From Odontesthes bonariensis (taxonomy: Eukaryota > Chordata > Actinopteri > Atheriniformes > Atherinopsidae), in NCBI RefSeq assembly GCF_027942865.1, contig NC_134526.1:9704284-9768283 (forward strand): a stretch of DNA of 64,000 bases. The letters run 5' to 3'. This document shows, in pieces, positions 36,608 through 47,700 of the stretch; positions within the stretch are counted from its first letter, which is position 1; each line of letters begins with the position of its first letter. The position numbers and the translations under genes were made by a program. Under the pieces are notes generated by a model. It was not told the DNA's origin. It made no database searches and saw nothing but the letters and a program-made list of their open reading frames with translations.

Positions 36608-37078
36608 CTGCAATTAGGACCACACTGTCTGGGCGAGCAAACAAGAATGAATATATCAGTCCGGATATCTCCATGGGTACCTATGGTGGGGGCCTGGCAC
36701 ACCTACAGGCACACATACAGACCTCCACACGCACATAGACAGATAGACGGTTTACAGAAGCTACCAGAATTATTCCCCTCCCGATCACAGATGCCACAAT
36801 TATCACATCAGTATCATTGAGTAAACGATGCCAACTGTTATGCTCGTTGAACTATTGTACAAGGTTTACAATACGAGTATCAATATGCATCAGTCGAGGT
36901 AATCTTAGTGTGTAGCTGAGGCTTTTTCCTTTGTGAAAATAGGTGCAATGAGCATCTAAGCTTGGCCACGTGCCAGAAAACAGCACAGTTGGGGGAGCAG
37001 AGGTCACCTCTCAGCCTTAATTTCTTCTCCTGTGTCTCTACCCCGCCTGCCTCCTCTTCCACAACATGAAGCACTCAC

Positions 37079-37286
37079 CTCGCTCAGTCACCTCTTCAGC
37101 AATTTTAAGCAGCGCCTCACTCCAGAAGCTCTGCTGTGCAGGTCCTCCTCACAGCACACATTGCAGATCTTGTACAGTAGGAGCACTCCCTCTGGTGTGG
37201 GTTCATTGTGGATGCTCCGCACAGCCCTCCTCCTGCCCTCCTCCTGCCCCGCCGTCCTCTGCCCCATCTCCACTTGATTTATCGCC
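37079..37286 (-). other. Candidate upstream exon or first exon, minus strand
   Basis: The minus strand is open over most of this stretch and includes SIHNEPTPEGVLLLYKICNV, with a stop just before a good GTGAGT donor (37078). A TATTTTAG acceptor at 37287 is possible. I do not recognise the peptide. It could be a 5' UTR exon of ppp1r1b, part of an unrecognised gene, or chance. Confidence 0.3.
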
Positions 37287-37298
37287 CTAAAATACCAC

Positions 37299-37357
37299 TG
37301 CACTAATTAGTCAAGTAATTAATTAATAGGCATTTGCATTTGTGCATATGCAATTAG
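37299..37357. promoter_or_regulatory. Homeodomain/octamer-rich block (candidate enhancer)
   Basis: Within 60 bp there are three TAATTA-type sites (CTAATTAG, GTAATTAATTAATA, GCAATTAG), a perfect octamer ATTTGCAT (37332-37339) and a near-octamer ATGCAATTA (37348-37356). Such clustering of POU and homeodomain sites is typical of neural developmental enhancers. It lies about 2.7 kb upstream of the neurod2 first exon. Confidence 0.4.
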
Positions 37358-37417
37358 GGGGCTGGAGAGAGGAGAGTGCAGATGGGGTCCGGGAGTCTGG
37401 TGGGGGGTGGAAGCGGC

Positions 37418-37419
<2 letters not shown>

Positions 37420-37466
<47 letters not shown>

Positions 37467-37471
37467 GTGTG
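37420..37471. repeat. GT microsatellite
   Basis: About 26 GT units with one GC interruption near its right end. Confidence 0.95.
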
Positions 37472-39640
37472 CCGTTTCTCTTATTTGAGCCAGCAGAAGT
37501 TTGCACTTCTTCCAGAAAGACAAGTGAAGTGCAGGTCATCACCTCGGACTCTGACAGGGAGAAAAGGAGGAAGGGAGGAGGGAGATGACAAAGATGGGGG
37601 GTGTGGCTCGATGACTTTGAAAGGAGACTGGGTGTCCTTTGACCACTGAGGATGAGGAGTGATGGAAAATTTGATATCTTAAAGGGAAAGAGCTTCAGTT
37701 TTGCATTTTGATTAAATGCGCAGTAAGCGAAAGAAGCACAGCAGGTGGTCTTTGCTTAAACTAATCCGCACACAAACTGGATGCAAAGTCACTCTAAAAT
37801 GCCATAATTCCAAACCGGTGTGTTTTATTATCAGATCAAAGTCTCCTTGATTGGAGTCGCCTTGTTCCCAGTGGTGGCTAAAGCCGCGCTGTTGACATTT
37901 ACCATTTATTTTGGCAAGGTGAGCTGAAGGTTGTTTGCGACTTGTTGAGAGACAAACACCCACCCCCCTTGACCACAGCTCTCACAGATACTTTCCCTCC
38001 ACAGTGCAGCTGAGGTAGAATAGGGCACCAATTTGGCTGCCGGTGAAGCTGGATTCCGTTCTGCACACACAGACATGCTGACATGATCATGCCACCGTGG
38101 TTTGGGGTAGTGCCAGGTTATCATCCCCTAATCTCATAAGGGATGAGACACATTAGTGAATGTGCAGCCCAACGGTTCCCTTGTCACAGCTGCCACACTA
38201 CTGGTGAGCCCGGGGTTGACCCTGCAACCTCCCAAACAGTCCCTAAGTTGCATCTGTGGAGGAGATGTAAGGGTGATCCAGGCCCAAGGACATGATGAGA
38301 CTCTATCAGCTATTTTTCATTCTCCACGTCCCCGTTCCTTCAGCCTGGTGGGTCTCTTTGTGCCAACTTGGACTTGGTGGTCATCAAGCTCATTTCTCCC
38401 ACATTAACTTCACTAATGCTTTCTAAATAGAGAGATCTCTGAGCTGGGGTGGACACAATGTGGTAAATCAGGGATACTGGAAGGACCTGGATGCTAGTGA
38501 CGAGTAATTCTTGCATCTCCATCTCTCATGTGCCAGCATGCCTCCTCCTAAATCCTTGGCACCTCTGCCAACTCCAACCAGCATCAATTCCCTGTCATCC
38601 AATGCTACACCCCCCCTTCCTCCTCATTTTTCATACATCCCTAGTGGGCACGCACACCTGGGTCTCACACTCTCCCTGTGTATGCCTCTCTGATGCTCTC
38701 CCCTGCAGGCGCCCCTCACTCAGCATTGCATGCAGAAAATACAAGCAGCATCTCTCGGATCCATCTTCTGGTAAACATTTGATCTTCACACACACACACA
38801 CACACACACACAACCCAACGTGTGCAGCGTTAGCCTATGTAATATTATAGGTTTTAATCAGATTCATTTAAGGATTTGGCAAGTGGGTCATCTGCACCCA
38901 GTGTTGGGCCCACAAGAGTCAGAACAAATCACAATTGGTTTTGGTTTTCGTTCATTTGAATACATGGAAGCATAATTTGATCCAATTAAGTAAATAAATA
39001 AACAATATGCCTTCTGTTCCTCGGCCTTAATGCACTTATAATGCATCCCCATCCCCCTACTCCCACTCAGGCATGAACCAGAGATATGACGGAGGATAAA
39101 CCACAACTAAACCCAATTCACCCCCTGTTAATTTGGTGAAGAGTTGATTGGTGTAATTCTATAAGAGGTTTAACACAGTATCGGTGGATTATCTTTCCAC
39201 ACTGAGAACTTGTGCATAAAGATGATCGATTGCTTGTTTGGATGATTTTATAGCAGCACTCTGTAGGCTTGAGGTCATAGCATATTTACAGCAATATCAC
39301 TTAAACATATTTTCGATACCTCATGGGAGACTCTGAGGTTGATCACTGCCTCTGCTGGGAGTCAGCGTGGCTGATAATATGCATTGACCTTACCATATAT
39401 GTCTGCATTTATGTCTTTTAATAGCATCTTCCTCGTTTGTGCAGCTTCCCTCTCATTTGTCGGCCATTAACTCCTGAGTTTGGCAGGTGAATAAGAAATT
39501 GGGATTTTTAAAAAGTGCCCTTCATGTCTCGAAGCAGCAGCCCAGGTCAACAATGATGACTTTTGTTGTTCCTCCATTTCATTTTCTTTCTTTCTCTTCT
39601 GTTTTTCCTCCTTTTTTTCTGGCTGTGTGAGCGCTACCGC
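37472..39640. other. Intergenic sequence upstream of neurod2
   Basis: No coding exon recognised. A CA repeat lies at 38787-38812. The remainder shows nothing I can name. Confidence 0.5.
38787..38812. repeat. CA microsatellite
   Basis: (CA)13 uninterrupted. Confidence 0.95.
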
Positions 39641-39718
39641 GGTGACAGATGGCGGAGCCCTCCTCCTCCTTCTCCTCCACCGCCACCTCCACCTCCTCCT
39701 CCTCCTCCTCCTCCTCCT

Positions 39719-39750
<32 letters not shown>

Positions 39751-39990
39751 TTCTCTCTGTGTGTCTCTCTTCCCCCGGGAGGGCAAATCTCTCCGAATGC
39801 GGGCGCATGTCAATCACCGGGCTCTCATGTGATGGCTCTTGCCGGTGACGTGCCAGCCATATGGGCGCTGGCATCACAGCCTTAGCTGGTATGTAACCCC
39901 GTCCCCGGTAGCTCACGATTGCCATACGCGCACTCACACACACACATTGACACATACATACATATATACACACGTGCATACATGCTCACT
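39640..39990 (+). promoter_or_regulatory. neurod2: neurod2 promoter region
   Basis: Upstream of the non-coding first exon. It contains a NeuroD-type E-box CAGATG (39646-39651), a CRE half-site TGACGTG (39846-39852), a second E-box CATATG (39858-39863) and a TATATA (39963-39968) that could place the start near 39995. E-boxes of these types allow auto- or cross-regulation by neurogenin/NeuroD factors. The start site is inferred, not seen. Confidence 0.4.
39657..39775. repeat. CTC/CT-rich pyrimidine tract upstream of neurod2
   Basis: CTC/TCC triplets followed by (CT)n on the plus strand. It yields long arginine-, serine- or proline-rich ORFs in all frames that are not genes. It may act as a GAGA-type promoter element. 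Confidence 0.85.
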
Positions 39991-39994
39991 TACT

Positions 39995-40236
39995 CCCTCA
40001 CACATATACACAGAGACACGCCAAGACGCCTGAGCTCCGGTTTATTCGAGTGCGCGCGCCGGGAGAGAAGGACCACTGAACGAGCCACCGGTTTCAGTGA
40101 AAGACAGCCGCGCGCTTCCTGCACCTGTACGCTGACAGAGAGCGGTGGTTCGCTCGCTCTTGTGTCCCTGAAGATGGTCTGAAAGTAAAGCGAGTGTTTT
40201 TTCGCCTCCGAACCACTGTGCCAAGCGCGAGCCGAG
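39995..40236 (+). other. neurod2: neurod2 non-coding exon 1
   Basis: GC-rich sequence, CpG-rich for this window, ending in a consensus donor GCCGAG|GTAAGT at 40236. A 5' UTR exon spliced to an intronless coding exon is the usual NeuroD gene structure. A two-codon upstream ORF (ATG GTC TGA) lies at 40174-40182. The 5' limit is approximate. Confidence 0.6.
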
Positions 40237-42526
40237 GTAAGTTGGAACACCTTAAAGCAAATTTTTTTTTTTTTATTAAAAAAATCAAGAATGCTAAAGG
40301 TGGCCGTTCAAAATGGAGGAGAAAAAATCTAATCTAATCTAATTAACAGATCAAAGTATGCTTTTTTAAAACCAGAGATTCCTATTGTCCCAATATAGCT
40401 TTAATGGCTTGTTGTAGTGATTTAAAACACACAGATGCTTACAATTTGTAGTATAAAAGGGGAATTTATTGGCATGATTCCATATGGACATCTAATGTGT
40501 CAGTGTTTGACTTTGTTTTAATAGTCTATATATCCACGACATACAGACTCTTTAAAATTGTAGGCTTAAAGCATGTTTGTGGTACACTCTGAGACCCGTT
40601 TTCACAAATCTGTCATGTAGCTCCGCATTAATGTGGCATTTCCATGTTTGCCACTTTGCTGGGTTTCATTAGGCTGCACAAGCAGCTCATTACCCTCTCT
40701 CGCCCCGCTTGCCCTTCAACTTCTGACATCCAAATCTACCTAGATTATAAAAGATCAAATTTAGAAAAAAAATCGAATCGAGAGATAAGCATGGTCCCCG
40801 TCCCAATTTCCTTCTTCCTCGATCATATACAGGGAAGAAGTCCTGAGGAATGGAGTAGCCTCTGATAGCAGCGCGCTGTAAATAGATCTTATCGGACATT
40901 GACTTGATTCAGAGATTTCTGCGTTTGGACCATAAATATGAGAAACAAAAGACAACGCGTGTGACAAATATGAATTTCCCTGGATTTCTTTTTTTTAGAT
41001 CAGCTCCTATCTCAACTAAGGACGTCCTGGTGCTTAATGGGAGATTTATTGATGATTTTGTCGACACGTTCAGTCTCGGAGCAAATGAAAGGGTGGGACA
41101 ACGCCATTGACTGTGACAGGCAGTCTGCAGTGTGATTTATCTCTGTTTGTCCAGTTTTATCTTCAGCAGTCTCAGACGCCATAACATTATTCAAAACACG
41201 CAGGAGTGGATTGAGGGTTTTGCGAGATGCATCTCACGAGTTTTTATTTTTAACGAGAGCTAAAGGGATACAAGCGATTTCCATTTGTTAAAGGGTTATC
41301 CGCCGACTAAAAAAAAGTGCTTTGAAATCATGCACTCGTGCATACTGAATTATGTGTGAAATCTATTTCGTGTAAGCTGCACGGTCTGTTAATTAAACGT
41401 TGTTGTGTTTTTTTCCTCTAATTGCGCAAACCTCCTGAGCCTGAGATTTAAAAACTAGATTTTGCCCCTGGCACACCCCCCGAGATAATTAACCAACCAT
41501 CACAGCCTACCTTACCACGGGCTGCCAGTCTTGCTGCTGCTGCACTATAATAATAGCTGGGAAGTGGAACACGTTAGGAAGAAAGCCAGTGGAAGCTTAT
41601 TGAACCTGTCAAAGATACCTTCGACTCTTCGCATTCCTTTTTCTGTGATGGGACCCATATCTGCTAATTAAGTGGTAGGATGATCAATTTATCTTAGTTT
41701 TTCAGCTTTTGTGATCAGCATGCTTACTTAATGGTTCATTGTTAATATGCAGTGGTGGTTCAGTGTAATTAGCTTTTCATATTTTTTGCACTTACTTATG
41801 AATTCTTCACCAATTAACCAACAAATTGTACAATTTCCATTTAAACATTTTTTTTCTTTGGCTTTTCTTTGTTGTTGCTTGTTTTTTTCTTTTTCTTAGA
41901 CCTGAACTATTCTCATAAATATTTCTTAAAGGTATAAAACCCAAAACCCATTTTCAACTTGAGTTGGTTTAATGGTAACGAAGTAACGGAGCTCCAGTCT
42001 ATCATTTCAATAAAATCCCGTCTGCCTGCTCTGAGGAGAGGTGCGTTGTGTGGATGGATAGTGCTGGAATGCAGCCAGAAGTGGGCGTCAGGAGGAGTGA
42101 AAGTGGGGACCCCCGTGGGACCTGTAATGTGGCCCCTGCCGTTGGGACCCACTGTGAGAGGACGCGACAGGGCACACAGATGACAGCAGGGAATTAAATG
42201 AGTATACGTGTGTCTCCAACCCTGGAAAGTTGTAGGAACTGATTTCTTTCTGTATTCTTTTTTTATCCACATTTCCATTTTTTGTCCGTTCCATCAAAAA
42301 TATTGATTCCCTTTATACACTGAAATGAACCCATCTTAATTGGAAAATCCTGTGGGCCTAAAATTGTTTTTAGACGGTGAAGTGCGTAATAACTCAAGCT
42401 TTTGCGGCTGCGTAATTTGTGATGGAGGAGCCGGAAATTTTACCACTTTTACGCAGTTATAATCATATTGTGTCTGTCATGTCTTTGAAAGCTCTGATTT
42501 TTTACTTGTTTCTCATCTCCTTGTAG
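40237..42526 (+). other. neurod2: neurod2 5' UTR intron
   Basis: From GTAAGT to CTCCTTGTAG, seven bases before the ATG. No coding sequence inside. The part at 41380-41800 has repeated TAATTA sites and a CTGCTGCTGC patch and may carry enhancers. A second strong acceptor (TTTTTCTTTTTCTTAG near 41899) could give an alternative 5' exon. Confidence 0.6.
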
Positions 42527-42533
42527 AGCCAAA

Positions 42534-43604
42534 ATGTTGACGAGGCTTTTCAGTGACCCATCGCTGCTTCCCGAAGTACAAAAATACGCTGCCTGGGCGG
42601 AAGACAGCGACGACGAGGATAACAAGATCAAAGATGAAGATCAGGACACCCAGGACGACACGGAGGCCTCCGACATGAGGGGAGATAGTCGGACTCAGTC
42701 CGAGCATGCCGGGGAAGACGACGATGACGACGAGTTGGAGGAAGAGGACGACGGGGAGGATACAGAGGGTGACAGGCCCAAGAAAAGGGGCCCCAAGAAA
42801 CGTAAAATGACCCGGGCCCGGATCGAGCGTTCCAAGGTGAGGCGGACAAAGGCCAACGCTAGAGAGCGGACCCGCATGCACGACCTGAATTCTGCGCTGG
42901 ACAATCTGCGTAAAGTGGTGCCCTGTTACTCTAAAACGCAAAAACTGTCTAAAATAGAGACGCTGCGGTTGGCCAAAAACTATATCTGGGCCCTGTCGGA
43001 GATACTGCGCTCGGGAAAAAGGCCTGACCTTGTGGCCTATGTCCAGACGCTCTGTAAGGGACTCTCCCAGCCCACGACCAATCTGGTGGCGGGATGTCTA
43101 CAGCTGAACTCCCGCAACTTCCTCACTGAGCAGCAGTGTCAGGAGGGGGGCAGGTATGGGTCTGGCTCATTCTCCATGCATTCTTACCCATACCAGTGCG
43201 CGCGTCTGTCAAGCCCCCACTGCCAACCGGGCTCAAACTCGCACCCACTGAGGACGCACGGTTATTGCTCGGCTTACGACTCACTGTATGGAGGGAGCGG
43301 ATCCCCGGAGTATAACAGCCCTGAGTATGAAGCGCCACTCAGTCCACCCCTGTGCATCAATGGCAACTTTTCCCTGAAACACCAAGGCTCCGCTTCCCCC
43401 GACAACGAGAAAGGGTACCACTACTCTATGCATTACTCCGGCCTGCCTGGCTCTAGACCCAGCGGTGCCCCCAACCTGGTGTTTGGCTCTTCAGGGGCTC
43501 GGAGCGGCATTCACTCTGAAAACGTCCTGCCTTACCACGACATGCACTTACACCACGACCGGGCCCCCGTGTATGATGAACTCAACGCGTTTTTTCACAA
43601 TTAA
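42534..43604 (+). CDS. neurod2: Neurogenic differentiation factor 2 (bHLH transcription factor)
   Basis: Nuclear bHLH factor that forms heterodimers with E proteins on E-boxes and drives neuronal differentiation and maturation. It is one exon of 356 codons; human NEUROD2 is 382. The N-terminus [19 protein letters not shown] is NeuroD2-specific. An acidic region (about 22-80) precedes the NLS-like [10 protein letters not shown] (83-92). The bHLH spans about 103-158: basic [14 protein letters not shown], then helix 1 [10 protein letters not shown], the loop and helix 2 [20 protein letters not shown]. The Neuro_bHLH domain follows ([40 protein letters not shown]), and the C-terminus ends in [19 protein letters not shown], matching NeuroD2 rather than NeuroD1, 4 or 6. 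Residue 113 in the basic region is Thr where mammalian NeuroD2 has Asn. The start is fixed by homology and by the splice acceptor just upstream. Transcribed away from ppp1r1b. Confidence 0.97.
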   Translation: MLTRLFSDPSLLPEVQKYAAWAEDSDDEDNKIKDEDQDTQDDTEASDMRGDSRTQSEHAGEDDDDDELEEEDDGEDTEGDRPKKRGPKKRKMTRARIERSKVRRTKANARERTRMHDLNSALDNLRKVVPCYSKTQKLSKIETLRLAKNYIWALSEILRSGKRPDLVAYVQTLCKGLSQPTTNLVAGCLQLNSRNFLTEQQCQEGGRYGSGSFSMHSYPYQCARLSSPHCQPGSNSHPLRTHGYCSAYDSLYGGSGSPEYNSPEYEAPLSPPLCINGNFSLKHQGSASPDNEKGYHYSMHYSGLPGSRPSGAPNLVFGSSGARSGIHSENVLPYHDMHLHHDRAPVYDELNAFFHN

Positions 43605-43823
43605 AAGAGAAGCCCATCGTGCGTCCCCTTGCTATCCACAATCTATCTACGGCACACTTTTGGACAAGCTTACCCACCAGGATTTAGGCATTCTGGAGGG
43701 GAAAAAAATCTCTCACTCGTTGTCATTAGTGTCTTTCCTTTTAATTTGTTCAGTCTAAAACTGTTTTGCTAGTCAGGGATGTACTGAAGGGTAAACATAC
43801 TTACCCACAACCTTGTTTTGCGC

Positions 43824-43829
43824 AATAAA
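43824..43829 (+). terminator. neurod2: Proximal polyadenylation signal, neurod2
   Basis: AATAAA 220 bp after the stop codon. Confidence 0.5.
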
Positions 43830-44282
43830 AGCTAATCATCTTTCGAGGGTGATAGAAGTCTCTAGGGGGATTTGATAAACAAATCATGACCCATGAGGAC
43901 AATAGGATCTGAAATTGTGAATATCTTTCCTGTGTGATTTGTGTTTGTATCGGTGGTTGTTTGCATTTGGAAGTTTACCCACTTCTTTATATCCCATACA
44001 CCATTGGCTACAGCTACACCCTGACATTGGTGGGGATTTTCCAGTGAAATTCGAAATACAACAAAAGAAAAAAAAAGGCAAATCGTATTTACTTGCTTGT
44101 AAAGGAAGCTAAAGGAATTCAGAGGGAAATGCTGAACTCAGAAAAATGTGCTTGTTGGGCTGTTTTCGAATCATTTATTTGACAGGGAAATCAGTCGTTT
44201 CGCATCTATGCAAAACCCAATGAGACCACAGAAGGAGGGAGCAAGGCCCAGAGTGACACTGTATGCTTCATCAGCACTGTTG

Positions 44283-44284
<2 letters not shown>

Positions 44285-44337
<53 letters not shown>
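44285..44337. repeat. CA microsatellite in the neurod2 3' UTR
   Basis: About 26 uninterrupted CA units. Confidence 0.95.
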
Positions 44338-44338
<1 letters not shown>

Positions 44339-44575
44339 AACTTAACATCCAACAAATCTGACAAAAATGTTCTGGCCAAGATCTTCAGTTTGTTAAAAGA
44401 AAAACAAACGTGGAGATGCACCAGAATCAGACACGATCTTATTAAAATTTTCATTTCTATTAATTTATATTCTTCTGTTATTCAAACTGAGCCATTGACT
44501 GTATTTTGATTTTAGGTACATTTTGATTGAATAATTTCTCCTTGTAATCTGCCAGTCTGAATCAGTTCATCATCA

Positions 44576-44577
<2 letters not shown>

Positions 44578-44622
<45 letters not shown>
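44578..44622. repeat. (ATT)15 microsatellite in the neurod2 3' UTR
   Basis: Fifteen ATT units directly after four CAT units. Confidence 0.95.
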
Positions 44623-44768
44623 GCACGTATTTATTGTGTTGTTTTTGTAATTACTGTTGATAGTCTTTGGAAATGAAGGGAACCATTTGTTGCTGAGCAT
44701 TGTTTTTTCTTTTTCTAAAAAATGAAATTCAAGTCTTTAACCTTTGTATTCAACCAACTGTGTGGTCA

Positions 44769-44774
44769 AATAAA
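44769..44774 (+). terminator. neurod2: Distal polyadenylation signal, neurod2
   Basis: AATAAA followed by a CAACAACAAATGAGACTG stretch and T-rich sequence. The long 3' UTR it implies agrees with mammalian NEUROD2. Confidence 0.45.
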
Positions 44775-47700
44775 ACAACAACAAATGAGACTGTCTTACT
44801 TGGTTTTTTGAACGCTTGTTGCACACGCAACAATGCTTTTCTATCGAAATGAAACGGCTGTACTTCCTTAGAAGTGTAGGTTAGTCCCCTCAGAGCAGCA
44901 CAGCCCGCAGCACTGGACTGTGAGGCGACCAGGCCTGATGCCACAACCTGCAGGAGCTCCTCGGAGCCTCAGGGCCTTTAATATTATAGAAATAGGACAA
45001 TGGTGGGGGGGTGGGGCGGACAAAACAGTGTTGCAGTCATTCCCGATGAGGTAAAATGGTGCCAATGCGTACATTTTGGATTGGCGGCTCAAAATTTCAA
45101 ATCTGTCTTCAAAATTGATCTGAGCGTAGGACTTTAACAGATGTGATGTGATGAAAAAAAAAATCACCGAGCTTGAGCATTATGATGAACAAGTATACAA
45201 ATAATGCAGACTAATTTTATGCCAAGCACTATTCAAGGTCTTGAATATATATTTATTGCATATATATTGCACTGGAGTGCTTTATACACTAAATTTAGCA
45301 CCGAGTTAGGACAGAGGAAAGAAATCTGTTTCAGAACCATGGAGAGCTCGTTTACCTGCCGAGTGATCGAGGTGGTGGGTTAATGGGCTTTTCAACCAAT
45401 TTTTAGATGGTTAACGCATCTTATCTCAAAAGAGCAAACACATTCTGCAGGTTTATGAACTTCATGTCATATCTCCCAGGTGTGATGCACCGAGGAGTCT
45501 GTTTACCAAATCAAATATCCCGTGTTTTATTAAGACAGTCCTTCAACGCCTTCTGTGTTCAATGGACTGTAGACCTAATTCTGTTTTTCATTCTCTAATC
45601 GAAATGATGGATTTTGCTGTACACATCAGAAGGGGAACAATGCGTTGAAAGCAACGCAAAAAAATACAAATTCTCCTCACATTTAATAAACTGTGACCTT
45701 CAGCATTTAAAGCTGAACTTCAGTTAACACAAACACACAGATTTACTATATCGCAATCCTAAAAGGATATGGGAGCACATATGCTCATCTGTCGTGTTTA
45801 CAGGTAAATTAAAATGTTTCTCTAAATCACATTCACACATCAAACTATAAGGCAAAGAAAGGAGGTTATCTGCATATATAAGATATCTGAATATATATAT
45901 CAAGATTTTTTTTTATGATGCCGGTGTCCACACACGCGCGCATATACAGTGCAGGGAGAGTCGTTGCCGGCTAGGTTTGGAGCGCTGCCCCAGGACCCAT
46001 ATGGTCCCCAAAATGTCCTGGGTGCTTTCTGCAAGGACACACACAGACCTTTGGTTGTGGGTGGTGGTAGTTGACAATATCAGTACTAATATCAGTATCC
46101 GCGGAGGCTGAACTCAGAATCTATCTATCTTTCTGTCTGTTTTTCTTTTTTACAGTCTTTCTTTCTTTATAATAAAACAGGCGTGTTAGGTTAAGGGAAA
46201 GGTTGATACTTTGAATATATACACTTTAAAGGGGAAAAGTAGAAAAGGATTTATTTACTATTATTTTTCTGTCTGCTGTTACCTGTACTTTCAGCGTCTC
46301 CATATATCGTTTCTTAATACGTGCAGGTGAAAGTTGGAGAGGACGGAGTGTGTCTTTGGAGGACAGAACACAGGCCGCTGCTTACACCAAGAGAAAATAA
46401 TTCATTTTCAAATGAAGTCAGTTAGGATCTTCACATATAAAGAATGAAGGTTAAATTAAGTAACAGACGAATGTTTAACCAGGAGGTGACTATGCGGGTT
46501 TTTTAAATAGCGAATTGCATAAAAATTCCCACATTTTGCGTTTTTTTGCAACAGAAAAACAACTTAATAGCGGGTTCTTTTTTTTAAAAAAAAAAAGAAG
46601 CACATCGTCATTTTTTAATTAATAAAAATCATATTCCTTTGAAATTATTATTTAAAAAACAACAACAACACTTGCATGCTGCAGCAAATGTTCCTTATAG
46701 GCTACAATATTGTGCAGGGGGGAACAAACTGTAAACAATATTTTGTATTAAGGGAGCTGACTGTGCGGTGTGTGAAATGTTCTTTTTAAATATCTTAACA
46801 AGTCTCAGACCTGTAGGTTAAACACTGTCTTATATTACACGTGTTCCATTTGGCGGACATTTACACCCATGAGACTCCCTGCTGGGAATCAAACCACTAT
46901 CCAATCCTCCATTGATGGTTCAGGTTATGAGTTTCAGCCCCGAGCTGTTCTCTGCGTTTTCTGCTGAACTTTTGTGTTAGTTTTAGGCCCTTGTATTCGT
47001 TTGGCCTCATCAGCGAAAATGCAAAAAAAGAAGTATGAATTTTCTGGAGGAATTGATCCAAAAGTGAAACCAGCCAGCAATGGGAGAGGGCATCTATCAA
47101 AATACTCCCCTGCACCACCAACACCACCACCTCCTCTTCCTCCACAGTCCGGTGAGAGTGAGGCATTGAGAGGTTGGCAGGCTGGCAGAGGAGAGCCGTG
47201 CCAAGTCTCTTAATGTTCCCCAGCAGCAGCACCGGGAGCTCCGGGGAGGACAATCCGAGTGAGTGCGCCAGTGCGCTGCAGTTCACCGGGCCAAAGTGGC
47301 ACTGCTGGGAGGAGTAGATGTTTCTTTCCTAATTTTTGCAGCATCTGTTCATTATCCAGGACGTTTAAAAAACGAGGGAGCTCATCCTGAGTAGCCCTGC
47401 ACACACAGACACACAGAAACAAGACATTTTTGTGAAGATTTAGCGTATGAATATGCATATTTCTCTCTAACGTTGTGTTGTACATGAGCTAATGCACGGC
47501 AAGAAGGCTGTGCTGCATCCTTGGAATTTAACTGTTGTCGGTAACAGTCCTTGCATGTGGTAACCTTGAAACAAATTAGCCTGATGGCAAACACACACTG
47601 GAGCCAAATTGTAAAGTAAACAAATTCCAGAATTTAGATCGAAATTTAAAATCAGTTGGCAGAATCTTTTTTAACGTTGAAAAAAAAAATATCTCAAAGC

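Larger units (their letters stand above)
43605..44790 (+). other. neurod2: neurod2 3' UTR
   Basis: Starts after TAA at 43602-43604. Two canonical AATAAA signals, at 43824-43829 and 44769-44774, suggest a short and a long form. The long form would include a (CA)26 and an (ATT)15 microsatellite. Confidence 0.55.

Noticed and set aside
39467..39979. 170-codon minus-strand ORF with a long Arg-rich run
   Set aside because: It is an artefact of the CTC/CT pyrimidine tract in the neurod2 promoter; all other frames over the tract are also open.
42513..42941. 142-codon minus-strand ORF opposite neurod2
   Set aside because: Shadow of the neurod2 coding exon; no independent evidence.
46897..47396. Minus-strand open stretches starting at a CAG acceptor (47397-47399)
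   Set aside because: Two different frames are partly open, no known family was recognised and no clear donor follows. Kept only as a remark; a cdk12 exon was considered but nothing resembles it.
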